The position numbers and the translations under genes are program-made. Below, one piece after another: positions 16,960 through 25,499 of a stretch of DNA of 42,884 bases. Source of the stretch: Archaeoglobi archaeon (GTDB lineage: Archaea > Halobacteriota > Archaeoglobi > Archaeoglobales > Archaeoglobaceae); contig JAPDIW010000021.1 in assembly GCA_029259415.1 (NCBI GenBank), forward strand, positions 1 through 42,884, read 5' to 3'. The first letter of the stretch is position 1. Each line of letters opens with the position of its first letter. Below the pieces are notes generated by a model, which made no database searches, had not been told where the DNA came from, and saw only the letters and a program-made list of their open reading frames with translations.

Positions 16960-18148
16960 CCTGCTCGGCAACCTCATAACCCGCCCTGACACTTCCGTTC
17001 ATACTCCTCTCAGGATAATTTGGTCTTGACGTCATTCCTGCTATGTAGAACCCATCCGCCACCCTGTAGGGTGTAATTTTCCTCCTATAACCTTTCTCGT
17101 ATATCGGACCACTGTATTTCGCCTTGAAAATCTTCATCCATTTTATGCTCTCGGTGTTGAACCCCAGCTTTTTGAGGTCGGATAGGAATAGTCTCTTTAT
17201 CTCGTCTTCACTCAAATTGAAGAGATAACCGTCTGGAGTGGAGTAGCTTGCGAGGTAAATGAGGTGAATGCCGTAATCCTCGTAAGGCATGAAGTTCGTG
17301 TGCTCAATCACAGCACCAAAGCTCATTCTGTCAACGATGTTCGTCCAGTAGATGTTATCCGTCAAAGTCTCCTCTGCCCCTACCAAAGCGCATACGGAGC
17401 TCTGATACCTGATTTCCGCAATTCCGAGCTTCTCACTTAGCTCACCAAGCTCTGGAAGGGGTGCTGTGTATATTACACCGTCAAACTGCTCTCCGTTAAC
17501 CTCCCACTTCGCAGCCTTCCTTATCCTAGCCCTCTCATTCCTTATTTCCAGACCTTCAGCCATCTTATCAACAAGCTGCTGGAATCCATGCCTTATGTAT
17601 CCAATCTCCTCGCCAGAGAGCTTTCTGTTGCTCCTTATAGCCACCCTACCGAGCAGCCACGCATAACTGACCTCTTCAGCATTCTCCCCAAACTTCGACC
17701 TCAGCAGTGGCATGAAAAAGCGCTCAAGCAAGCCTTCTCCAAGCTCCCTCCTTATCCCCTCAATAACACCAACATCGTCGAAATCCTCGTAGTTAAGCTT
17801 CCTGCTTTTAAGCGTAAACCTTGCAAGCCTGATTTTTTCACCAAAGGTGAGCAGGGGATAGCGAAGAATTTCAAAGGGAGTGTTTAGGGGATATATCTTT
17901 CCATTTGCGGCAAAGCCCGTCTTGGCAATTCTCCAGACAAGCTTCGATTTAAGCCCGCTCCTCTTTATCTCCTCCAGCAGAAAGTCATCGTTTTTGAAGC
18001 AGTGATGGTAAAACTTTTCAACACCTTCGTAACTTGCTACAAGCCCCCCTACATCTTCAGGCTCAAAAACCACAACACTGGCATACTCAGATAGCTCCTT
18101 CGCTGCCTTGAGCCCCGTGAGTCCCGCTCCGACAACTGCAATTTTCAT
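16940..18148 (-). CDS. FAD-dependent oxidoreductase (amine oxidase/protoporphyrinogen oxidase type), 402 aa
   Basis: The dinucleotide-binding motif at the N-terminus is MKIAVVGAGLTGLKAAKEL, followed by VGGLVASYEGVEKFYHHCF, the region that contacts FAD and substrate in PPO/phytoene-desaturase-like enzymes. The C-terminal FAD contact is ADGFYIAGMTSRPNYPERSMNGSVRAGYEVA. The substrate is unknown; carotenoid/isoprenoid or sugar-nucleotide oxidation are possible. Start ATG at 18148. Divergent from hmgA, 87 bp away, so both promoters lie in that spacer. Confidence 0.85.
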   Translation of the reverse strand: MKIAVVGAGLTGLKAAKELSEYASVVVFEPEDVGGLVASYEGVEKFYHHCFKNDDFLLEEIKRSGLKSKLVWRIAKTGFAANGKIYPLNTPFEILRYPLLTFGEKIRLARFTLKSRKLNYEDFDDVGVIEGIRRELGEGLLERFFMPLLRSKFGENAEEVSYAWLLGRVAIRSNRKLSGEEIGYIRHGFQQLVDKMAEGLEIRNERARIRKAAKWEVNGEQFDGVIYTAPLPELGELSEKLGIAEIRYQSSVCALVGAEETLTDNIYWTNIVDRMSFGAVIEHTNFMPYEDYGIHLIYLASYSTPDGYLFNLSEDEIKRLFLSDLKKLGFNTESIKWMKIFKAKYSGPIYEKGYRRKITPYRVADGFYIAGMTSRPNYPERSMNGSVRAGYEVAEQVKKDFL

Positions 18149-18206
18149 TGGTTTGCGATGTTTTCCGGATTATATTAAAACTTCCTCGAAACTCTCAACC
18201 GAAGCC

Positions 18207-18215
18207 ATTATAAAT
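18207..18215 (+). promoter_or_regulatory. TATA box of hmgA
   Basis: ATTATAAAT is centred about 25 bp before the hmgA ATG at 18236. This implies a leaderless or very short leader transcript, common in archaea. The placement is read directly; the start site is inferred. Confidence 0.55.
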
Positions 18216-18235
18216 CAGGGAAGATTAGGAGAGCC

Positions 18236-19489
18236 ATGAGTTCTCGCATTCCTGGATTTTACAAGCTCAGCGTCGAGGAGAGGTTGAAGAAAGTTGCCGA
18301 GTTCGCAGGATTGAGCGATGAAGAGGTTAAAGCAGTTTTATCCCAAGGTCTGCCTCTTGACGTTGCTGACAGGATGATTGAAAATGTCATCGGAACTTTC
18401 GAGCTGCCTCTTGGCATAGCCACAAACTTTCTGATTGACGGCAAGGATTACCTCATTCCGATGGCGATTGAAGAGCCAAGCGTTGTGGCTGCTGCGAGCA
18501 ATGCAGCGAGGATGGCAAGGGAGAGCGGGGGGTTCAAGACTGACTATACCGGCTCACTGATGATAGGTCAGATTCAGGTTACGAAGCTTTCCAACCCGCA
18601 GGCGGCAAGGTTTGAGGTTTTAAGCCACAAAGAGGAGATTATTGAGAAGGCAAACGAGTGCGACCCCATGCTGGTCAAGCTCGGTGGGGGTTGCAGGGAT
18701 GTTGAGGCGAGAGTAATCGACACGATAATGGGAAAAATGCTCATTGTTCATCTGATAGTTGACGTTTTGGATGCGATGGGAGCTAATGCTGTAAACACGA
18801 TGTGTGAGAGTGTCGCACCTTTTATCGAGAGAATTACAGGTGGGAAGGTCTATCTCAGAATAATCTCCAATCTTGCCAAATACAGGCTCGCAAGGGCGAA
18901 GGCTGTGTTTGATAAAGACGTTATCGGCGGTGAGGAGGTTGTAGAGGGAATAATGCTCGCCTACGCCTTTGCTGCTGCAGACCCATTCAGATGTGCCACG
19001 CACAACAAGGGGATTATGAACGGCATCTCTGCACTGATGATAGCTACTGGCAACGACTTCAGGGCTATTGAGGCTGGAGCGCACAGTTATGCTTCAATCG
19101 GCGGTTACAAACCACTCACAACATACGAGGTGGACAAGAAGGGGAATTTGGTTGGAACAATAGAGGTTCCGATGGCCGTTGGAGTGATAGGTGGGGCGAC
19201 GAAGGTGAACCCTCTCGCAAAGATCTCGCTGAAGATTCTCGGAGTTGATACTGCAGAGGAGCTGGCGAGAGTTGCCGCAGCTCTAGGCTTAGCTCAGAAC
19301 TTCGCTGCACTGAGGGCGCTTGCTACGGAGGGCATACAGAGAGGACATATGGAGTTGCATGCGAGAAATCTTGCAATAATGGCCGGGGCTGTTGGAGACG
19401 AGGTTGACAAAGTGGTTGAAATTATGGTTAGAGACAGAAAAATAAGGCTCGACTACGCCAAGGAGATTCTGGAAAAGATGAGGGGCTAG
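18236..19489 (+). CDS. hmgA: HMG-CoA reductase, class II
   Basis: It makes mevalonate for archaeal isoprenoid lipids. Motifs are the catalytic Glu region MAIEEPSVVAAASNAARMA, LGGGCRDVEAR, DAMGANAVNTMCES, Lys in ATHNKGIMNG, Asp in GNDFRAIEAGAH and His in GIQRGHMELHARN. The N-terminus (SRIPGFYKLSVEERL) and overall layout match the bacterial-type class II enzyme described for Archaeoglobus, rather than the class I enzyme of most archaea, suggesting an old lateral transfer. Length 417 aa is normal. Confidence 0.96.
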   Translation: MSSRIPGFYKLSVEERLKKVAEFAGLSDEEVKAVLSQGLPLDVADRMIENVIGTFELPLGIATNFLIDGKDYLIPMAIEEPSVVAAASNAARMARESGGFKTDYTGSLMIGQIQVTKLSNPQAARFEVLSHKEEIIEKANECDPMLVKLGGGCRDVEARVIDTIMGKMLIVHLIVDVLDAMGANAVNTMCESVAPFIERITGGKVYLRIISNLAKYRLARAKAVFDKDVIGGEEVVEGIMLAYAFAAADPFRCATHNKGIMNGISALMIATGNDFRAIEAGAHSYASIGGYKPLTTYEVDKKGNLVGTIEVPMAVGVIGGATKVNPLAKISLKILGVDTAEELARVAAALGLAQNFAALRALATEGIQRGHMELHARNLAIMAGAVGDEVDKVVEIMVRDRKIRLDYAKEILEKMRG

Positions 19490-19490
19490 A

Positions 19491-20489
19491 TTAAATTTCA
19501 TCTATTTTTGCAATAAAAGGAGAAAATGCGAGGAGCGCAAAGGAGGCAGCGGAGAAAACTGCGGCGGTGGTAAGGTCTATTTCAGCACCTGCAGCAGCTC
19601 TACCAACCATCACTGCGGGGCTTGCGTATTTTGTGACCATCAGTGGCAAAGAGCCGGCTGCGAGGATTGAGAAAAGGAGCTGAGCCCTCTCTCTGTCCCT
19701 GAATTTTGCTGCCATGAGGTAACCGAGCGAAACGAAAAAGGCAGTAATTGAGACCGAGATTATAAACGCCAGAACCGGATTTGCCACATCCACTTTGTTG
19801 AGAGCTAGGAGGAGAAGCCACAGTGCGGTTAAGAGGGACGAGAATATCATGGGGGTTGCAACCTTGCTGACGGAAATCTTAAAAGGTGTAAGGGGCGTGG
19901 AGAGCAGCACCTCTATCGACCTGCTCTGTATCTCCTCACATACAGAGTCAATTGTCATTCCTGCAGCAACAACTGCTGTGGTGATGCTTAGGAGGGGGAT
20001 AAGGATCAAATATATGAACTTGAAAACCGTTGAGGAGCCTGAGGGAATTTCTATCTCTCTGCCTCCTGAGTAAACCTTCAGCTCAAGATTCGGCACACCA
20101 TAAACGTTTCTGAGCTTCTCTTCATACTCCGTAAGCAGTTTTTTGACGTAACTCAGAACCTGAGCCGCTTTTATTTCATCATCTGGCACGATGACGTCAA
20201 CATACTTAATCCCGTCCACATCGGATACAATCAGCACGGCATCAACTTTTCCGCTTTTGAAAAGCTCCATAGCAGTTTTTTTATCGTAACAGCTTTCGAT
20301 AAAGCACTCTCCAACCACGGCAACTTTCGAAGTGCCATAAAAACCGAGGTAATCCGGGTTATACAGCATGATCAGTCCGAAAGTCACAACTGAAGATATT
20401 CCTGCAACGAACACTATCAGAAAGACGACGCTGACAAAGGTTCTTTCCCTAAACATCAGCTTCATGTCCTTCTTTACTATTTCAAACAA
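19491..20489 (-). CDS. ABC-2 type transporter permease, 332 aa
   Basis: The N-terminal membrane helix (TFVSVVFLIVFVAGISSVVTFGLIM) is followed by an extracellular domain of about 120 residues (VAVVGECFIESCYDKK and onward). Five or so C-terminal helices follow, with VCEEIQSRSIEVLLSTPLTPFKISVSK, the typical cytoplasmic motif of NatB/ABC-2 permeases. It overlaps the preceding permease-protease gene by 8 bp, so the two are probably partners. No ABC ATPase is present in this window on either side, so it may lie elsewhere in the genome. Substrate unknown; export of Na+ or a peptide are family options. Confidence 0.85.
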   Translation of the reverse strand: MFEIVKKDMKLMFRERTFVSVVFLIVFVAGISSVVTFGLIMLYNPDYLGFYGTSKVAVVGECFIESCYDKKTAMELFKSGKVDAVLIVSDVDGIKYVDVIVPDDEIKAAQVLSYVKKLLTEYEEKLRNVYGVPNLELKVYSGGREIEIPSGSSTVFKFIYLILIPLLSITTAVVAAGMTIDSVCEEIQSRSIEVLLSTPLTPFKISVSKVATPMIFSSLLTALWLLLLALNKVDVANPVLAFIISVSITAFFVSLGYLMAAKFRDRERAQLLFSILAAGSLPLMVTKYASPAVMVGRAAAGAEIDLTTAAVFSAASFALLAFSPFIAKIDEI

Positions 20490-22125
20490 GGAGCATCACC
20501 ACCGCATAGTCATATACAGCATGCAGGGCGATTGCCAATCCCAAAGCCTTTGCGTATCCCTTTTTCGCCATAAGGGCGATGGTTATGGCTGTTGCAATGT
20601 GCAGAATTAATGGAAGGGCGAGAAACTGACCGAGAAAGGCTATGCTGTATTCATGCAGGACATTAAATAGGATGAGGATCTTCTCTCCCAAGAAGAATCC
20701 GATGGCAGTGAAAATTCCTCTGCTTAGTGTTGGAGAGGAAAATATGATGATTCCTTTGATAAACTCCTCTACCACAGCAACGCAGGTCAGCAAAGCTGGA
20801 ATCATCAGTTGCTGTGGAAGGATGAAAACCGCGAGTATTGCGAAAAGCTCCGCCATGAAGGCAAACGATATAGAAAGGAAGGCGAAGATGAAAGCTGCAT
20901 AATTGCTGGTTACGCTTAGCCTTGAAATCTCAATAAGTTTCTGAAAAATCTCTTTGCCGTGGGAAATATCGGGATTCAGAGCCTTCATGCCAAAGTAAAA
21001 CAGCATAAAAGCCATTATGAGGTAGTGGGCGAATGAAAGAGCCAGATCACTAACAGCAAGCTCTTCTCCCTGAATATAAGCAAGGAGAAGGGTAATGGGT
21101 GAGATTTTTGATAGAGGAATAGCGGTTGAGAAAACTGCCGGAATGAAGGCGTAGATTGTTATCAGAAGTGAAACGACGAGCAGGAGAAAAGTTGCTTCTC
21201 TGTAACTTCTCGAAATCATTACAACAAACGTCTGTGCTGAGAACAGCAGAAGAACGACAGGGATGGCGAACAAGAACGCTAGAAAGCTGTTCAGATAAAT
21301 CGAGACGGCAATGGCCGACAATAAGGAGAGGAGGAGGTAAGGGAGCATTTTTCCAAAAATTAGGTCAGACCTGTCTATAGCTGAGAGGAGAACTTCAAGC
21401 CTTCTAAGGAGCTTATCCTCAAGAAGGGAAGACGAGAATACCTGAACGGTGAAGTAGGACGGGATGACGAAAAGAAACGCTAAAACCATTCTGTCAACAA
21501 GACTTGGAGTTTTGATGTCCTCGGGAGGGACGTAAGTAGCGTTTGATTCTGGAGTTGTAGGCTTAGTCTCTTCAACTGCCATTGGTGTTGTGGTGGTCTT
21601 GACTGCTGTGGTTGCAGCAACAGCGGTTGTTGTTTTTAAGGCAGAACCGCTGGACGACTTATTACCAACAGATTCGGACACCTTTCCGCCTGTCTCCGGC
21701 GGCTTTTCTTTTTCCTCAACCACTCTCTCTGGCGGCGTGATTCCAGAAGGTTCAAGGTAAACAACGCTCACCCTCACAGGATGTGCCATCTCTCCAAACT
21801 CCTTTTCTACCCTTTTTCTGTGCTCTTCTTTGAGGTATTTCAAAAGCTCATCCGCTGCTGCTAGGCTTCTGTCACTCCGCTCTACAAACAGCTTGCTGTC
21901 AAATAAAGCAACATCCGGACTGCTGGAACTCGTGAAAGTTTCTAGGTCAACTTTAACATTGGTCGTGTAGATACCTCTGTCCGAGTCAATTCCGGTTATG
22001 ATGGAAGCATAACCCAGTGAAGCTGATATCGCAACAGCGAGGATGATGAGAAGTAAGCTGCCACCCCCGTATCTCTTTCTCGACTTTTTAATCTCAAACT
22101 TAGCCACTTTAAGCACAGAATTCAT
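20482..22125 (-). CDS. ABC-2 permease fused to PrsW-like intramembrane protease domain, 547 aa
   Basis: Residues 1-45 hold a membrane helix. Residues about 50-230 form an external domain with a Thr/Ala/Val-rich low-complexity stretch (TAVAATTAVKTTTTPMAVEE). ABC-2 helices follow (LEVLLSAIDRSDLIFGKMLPYLL is the permease motif). The last 170 residues add helices with VVEEFIKG, GFFLGEKILILF, PLILHIATAITIALM and LAIALHAVYDYAVV: the EExxK, xxxE, H and HxxxD signatures expected of PrsW-type proteases. Such a protease could trim exported or membrane proteins. The fusion is seen; proteolysis is inferred. Confidence 0.75.
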   Translation of the reverse strand: MNSVLKVAKFEIKKSRKRYGGGSLLLIILAVAISASLGYASIITGIDSDRGIYTTNVKVDLETFTSSSSPDVALFDSKLFVERSDRSLAAADELLKYLKEEHRKRVEKEFGEMAHPVRVSVVYLEPSGITPPERVVEEKEKPPETGGKVSESVGNKSSSGSALKTTTAVAATTAVKTTTTPMAVEETKPTTPESNATYVPPEDIKTPSLVDRMVLAFLFVIPSYFTVQVFSSSLLEDKLLRRLEVLLSAIDRSDLIFGKMLPYLLLSLLSAIAVSIYLNSFLAFLFAIPVVLLLFSAQTFVVMISRSYREATFLLLVVSLLITIYAFIPAVFSTAIPLSKISPITLLLAYIQGEELAVSDLALSFAHYLIMAFMLFYFGMKALNPDISHGKEIFQKLIEISRLSVTSNYAAFIFAFLSISFAFMAELFAILAVFILPQQLMIPALLTCVAVVEEFIKGIIIFSSPTLSRGIFTAIGFFLGEKILILFNVLHEYSIAFLGQFLALPLILHIATAITIALMAKKGYAKALGLAIALHAVYDYAVVMLLV

Positions 22126-22188
22126 TTTTAAATATCTGGAATTTAACGTTTGGGGAAATTAGATAAAGCTTCGCACCAACATTCAGCC

Positions 22189-22374
22189 ATGTGTGAATCA
22201 AAAGTTTACTTGTCAGGCCGAGACGAACCACTTATGGAGGATGTGGTGAGAATTGTTGTGGAAGGAGAAAAAGTAAAAATGTGGGACATTCTTGGTGAGT
22301 ACAAGGAGATTAAGGGTAGGGTTGCGGAGATGGATTTGATTGGGCACAAAATAATACTGGAGGGAGAGTTATGA
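22189..22374 (+). CDS. CooT-like small (Ni-binding) protein, 61 aa
   Basis: It begins MCESKVYL, the hallmark of the CooT family, in which the Cys exposed after Met removal binds nickel in the bacterial CO dehydrogenase system. The rest (MEDVVRIVVEGEKVKMWDIL and IKGRVAEMDLIGHKIILE) is an all-beta small domain. ATG at 22189 is chosen over an upstream start at 22150 because of the MCxxxVYL motif. It overlaps gap by 4 bp (ATGA). Role in archaea unknown; metal chaperone is a family inference. Confidence 0.8.
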   Translation: MCESKVYLSGRDEPLMEDVVRIVVEGEKVKMWDILGEYKEIKGRVAEMDLIGHKIILEGEL

Positions 22375-23390
22375 AGGTAAAGGTGGCAATAAACGGTTAT
22401 GGGACCATCGGAAAGAGAGTGGCCGATGCCGTAAGCCTTCAGGATGACATGGAGGTTGTAGGAGTCACCAAAACTCGCCCCGACTTCGAGGCGAAACTTG
22501 CTGCCAAGAGATACCCACTTTACGTTGCCAAGCCTGAAAACGTTGAGCTGTTCGAGAAAGCGGGAATTGAAATTCAGGGCACGATTGAAGATCTGCTGCC
22601 AAAAGCCGATATTGTGGTTGACTGCAGCCCTAACAAGGTTGGAGCTGAGAATAAGGCTAAATATTACGAAAAAGCTGGCATAAAGGCGATATTTCAGGGT
22701 GGAGAAAAGAAGGACGTTGCTGAAGTTTCATTCAACGCACTCGCCAACTATGGTGAGGCTAAAGGTAAAAACTATGTCAGGGTGGTGAGCTGCAACACCA
22801 CAGGTTTAACAAGACTAATATACATGCTTAAAACGAACTTCAAGATTGGCAGAGTGAGGGCAACAATGCTCAGGAGGGTTGTTGACCCGAAAGAGGACAA
22901 GAAAGGACTCGTCAACGGAATTATGCCCGATCCAGTCTCTATTCCGTCACACCACGGGCCTGATGTTAAAACCGTTCTGCCGGATGTTGATATCGTAACA
23001 ACAGCCTTCAAACTCCCCACAACACTCATGCACGTCCACGCACTCAATATAGAGATGAAGGAAGCAGTTAAACCTGATGATGTTATCAGCGTTCTCGAAC
23101 AAGAGCCGAGGATAATGCTTATTTCAGCGGAGGATGGCTTTACCTCAACCGCGAAGGTTATAGAGTTTGCCAGAGAGCTGAGACTCAGATACGACCTTTT
23201 CGAGAACGTCGTTTGGAAGGAATCGATTGGCGTTGATGGGAATGAACTCTTCGTCACTCAGGCAATCCACCAGGAAGCAATCGTCGTTCCTGAGAACATC
23301 GACGCCATAAGAGCTATGCTTGAGCTTGCAGAGAGGGATGAGAGCATGAAGAAGACGAACGAAACCCTCGGAATTCAGAAAGTTTTTTAA
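22371..23390 (+). CDS. gap: Glyceraldehyde-3-phosphate dehydrogenase, archaeal type
   Basis: Phosphorylating GAPDH of gluconeogenesis. NAD(P) motif VKVAINGYGTIGKRVADAV at the start, the catalytic Cys in VVSCNTTGLTRL (about 138-149), and a conserved His in LPTTLMHVHAL. Length 339 aa is typical for archaeal type II enzymes, which have little similarity to bacterial GapA. It is translationally coupled to the CooT-like gene. Confidence 0.96.
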   Translation: MKVKVAINGYGTIGKRVADAVSLQDDMEVVGVTKTRPDFEAKLAAKRYPLYVAKPENVELFEKAGIEIQGTIEDLLPKADIVVDCSPNKVGAENKAKYYEKAGIKAIFQGGEKKDVAEVSFNALANYGEAKGKNYVRVVSCNTTGLTRLIYMLKTNFKIGRVRATMLRRVVDPKEDKKGLVNGIMPDPVSIPSHHGPDVKTVLPDVDIVTTAFKLPTTLMHVHALNIEMKEAVKPDDVISVLEQEPRIMLISAEDGFTSTAKVIEFARELRLRYDLFENVVWKESIGVDGNELFVTQAIHQEAIVVPENIDAIRAMLELAERDESMKKTNETLGIQKVF

Positions 23391-23411
23391 AAATTTTAAC
23401 TCATTTTTGCC

Positions 23412-23723
23412 ATGGATATTCAGACCAGAAAGTCCATACTCTGGGATGCTTTTGAGGAACTGAAAACGAGATGGGGGGCGGACGAGAAGTTTCTGGAGAA
23501 GGCTGATGAGGAGGAGCTTACTGTAGACGGTCTGCCAGAAAGTAAAGTCAAGGACTTGCTGGATTTGAGGGAGAAATATCAGCTCGACGAGCTTGAGTTC
23601 CTCTTCATCGTTGGAACGGCTGTAGGCCTCTATCAGGGGCAGAAGCAGGTGAAGGAAATCCTTCTGAGGAGGATGAGTGCCCTTAACGAATTTGTTTCAT
23701 CCCTCATCGGGAGAGAACTGTAA
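23412..23723 (+). CDS. Hypothetical helical protein, 103 aa
   Basis: An all-helical, acidic protein (TRKSILWDAFEELKTRW, then KSK-VKDLLDLREKYQLDELEFLFIVGTAVGLYQG). No Cys pairs or membrane segments; one weakly hydrophobic helix near FLFIVGTAVGLY. It starts 21 bp after gap and its TAA overlaps the ATG of truA by 1 bp, so it belongs to the gap-truA operon. Family not recognised. Confidence 0.75.
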   Translation: MDIQTRKSILWDAFEELKTRWGADEKFLEKADEEELTVDGLPESKVKDLLDLREKYQLDELEFLFIVGTAVGLYQGQKQVKEILLRRMSALNEFVSSLIGREL

Positions 23724-24517
23724 TGAAGTTTGCGTTCAAGATAGCATACTTCGGCGAGAACTTCCACGGAAGCCAGTTCCAGCCCGACCAGAGGACGGTG
23801 GAGGGGGAGGTAATCAACGCACTCAGAAGGCTTGGAGTTGAGAACCCAAGGCTGAGGAGTGCTGGAAGAACTGATGCCGGCGTTCATGCCTACGGGCAGG
23901 TAATCTCCTTTTATTCTGACGAGAAAATCTTTCCGAGGATGTTAAATGCCGAGCTTCCGGAAGACATCACCGCATGGGCATGGGCAAAAGTTTCAGAGGA
24001 CTTCGACCCCAGAAAGGCGAAGAGCAGGGTTTACACCTACGTCATGTACGGCTCCGACTACGACATCTCAGCGATGAGGAAGGCTGTCAAGGAGCTCATC
24101 GGCGTCCACGACTTCTCCAATTTCACGAAGAAGTTTGGAGAGGGGGAAAGCTGCGTAAGGGAGATTATAAGGGCAGACATTAGGGCTGACAGAGAATTCA
24201 TAATTTTCGAGATAGAGGGAAATGCCTTCACATGGAACATGGTCAGGTGCATAGTGACGGCGATAATGGAAATTGGAAAGCAGCACAGAAGCGTAGAATG
24301 GTTTAGAGAGCTTTTGAACCCGGAAAAGCACAAGGAGAGGGTTGAGCCAGCTCCTCCTTACGGACTGATTTTAAAGGACGTTAAATATGATGGTGTGGAG
24401 TTTGAGGTTGACGACTATGCCTTGAAAACACTTCAATCAAGAATAGAGAGCAGGATAGCATATCACGGAACGATTTTCAAGCTGTTTTCACTTTTCAGGC
24501 AAAGCGGAATTTCCTGA
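23723..24517 (+). CDS. truA: tRNA pseudouridine(38-40) synthase
   Basis: TruA isomerises uridines in the tRNA anticodon arm. Motif II, with the catalytic Asp, is LRSAGRTDAGVHAYGQV (about 50-66). Other family blocks are FAYFGENFHGSQFQ-like start (KIAYFGENFHGSQFQPDQRT), RVYTYVMYG and FEIEGNAFTWNMVRCIV. Length 264 aa is normal. The last 23 bp overlap the convergent FtsZ-like gene. Confidence 0.95.
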   Translation: MKFAFKIAYFGENFHGSQFQPDQRTVEGEVINALRRLGVENPRLRSAGRTDAGVHAYGQVISFYSDEKIFPRMLNAELPEDITAWAWAKVSEDFDPRKAKSRVYTYVMYGSDYDISAMRKAVKELIGVHDFSNFTKKFGEGESCVREIIRADIRADREFIIFEIEGNAFTWNMVRCIVTAIMEIGKQHRSVEWFRELLNPEKHKERVEPAPPYGLILKDVKYDGVEFEVDDYALKTLQSRIESRIAYHGTIFKLFSLFRQSGIS

Positions 24518-25427
24518 TTCCCGAAAATATCAGAACGGCAGAAACCTTTCTTGAACCGGGAATTGGATAATCACCGTACCTCACAACAATATCTCTGTTT
24601 ATGTTCTCTATCATCGCTATGGAAGAGAAAAGACCCTCCATCGTAAGCTCGTCAGGCTTACCGGCGAAAAGGAGCAAAGCTGATTTAGCATCCTCGACAT
24701 CCCCATTTATGCTCACGTTCTGCAACGCCTCCTCCGTCAGCTCAAGCATCCTTTTCGTTCTTATCGCCTTCAGTTCACTGTTCCTTCTGAAAATGAGGTT
24801 TTTTATGTCAAAGGGTATTTTCCTCTCCGCTATACCAGCAATGGCAAATCCGTCAGACTTTAAGGCATTGAACACATCAGAGGTGTCAACAACAACCTCT
24901 CCAGCCACCCTCTTTTTAAGGTCAATCTCACCAGCAAGGGCAACGAGGTTCATAACTTCCAGAATCTTTCTTTCCACCCCGACCTCCCCCTCGAAAAGGA
25001 TGAGAACATCCGATACTTCTTTCAAACTTCGAATTCGCTTCTTTATCTCTCCAATGCTTGAAGTGTCGAGTTGGGGAACCAATGCGAGAGATATTACGAC
25101 GTCTTCAGTAACTTTTCTAAGCTTCTTGCAGAGTTCAAGAGACGTTATGTAGCCAAAGTCATCTTCCAGAGAGGTTAAGACGAGGCTTCCTTCAAATATT
25201 TCGTAAAGGGATGTAATCTGGTTTACAAAACCACTGACATCCCCTTTCAGGCCATGGACATAATACTTTCTGTCATCTCCCAATGAAACATTTCTCAAGT
25301 GCTCTTCATTGTTTAAGACTGCAAAGCACTTAAACAGAGGAACTCGATTGACCTTGACTCCTTTTTTGTGCATAATTTCCGCAATCTTGGCACCACGCAA
25401 CCCTGATCCTATAGTCAGCAATTTCAT
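24495..25427 (-). CDS. Divergent FtsZ/tubulin-superfamily protein with degenerate GTP site, 310 aa
   Basis: The layout follows FtsZ: N-terminal KLLTIGSGLRGAKIAEIM matches the first glycine loop, the central part has helix/strand repeats, and the C-terminal domain shows DVEDAKSALLLFAGKPDELTMEG and DYPIPGSRKVSAVLIFSGI, as in FtsZ (GARIDP...VTVIITGI). The tubulin signature loop GGGTGTG is absent; in its place is LVLTSLEDDFGYITSLEL. It therefore probably cannot bind or hydrolyse GTP normally. Similar non-canonical FtsZ-like proteins are known in archaea; role unknown. It converges with truA. Confidence 0.65.
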   Translation of the reverse strand: MKLLTIGSGLRGAKIAEIMHKKGVKVNRVPLFKCFAVLNNEEHLRNVSLGDDRKYYVHGLKGDVSGFVNQITSLYEIFEGSLVLTSLEDDFGYITSLELCKKLRKVTEDVVISLALVPQLDTSSIGEIKKRIRSLKEVSDVLILFEGEVGVERKILEVMNLVALAGEIDLKKRVAGEVVVDTSDVFNALKSDGFAIAGIAERKIPFDIKNLIFRRNSELKAIRTKRMLELTEEALQNVSINGDVEDAKSALLLFAGKPDELTMEGLFSSIAMIENINRDIVVRYGDYPIPGSRKVSAVLIFSGIRKFRFA

Positions 25428-25499
25428 TTGACTGATATTTGAGAATGTCGTTTAAAATATTTTATTGAAAAGTCAGCCTTTTAAAAGTCCTTTTAAAAG

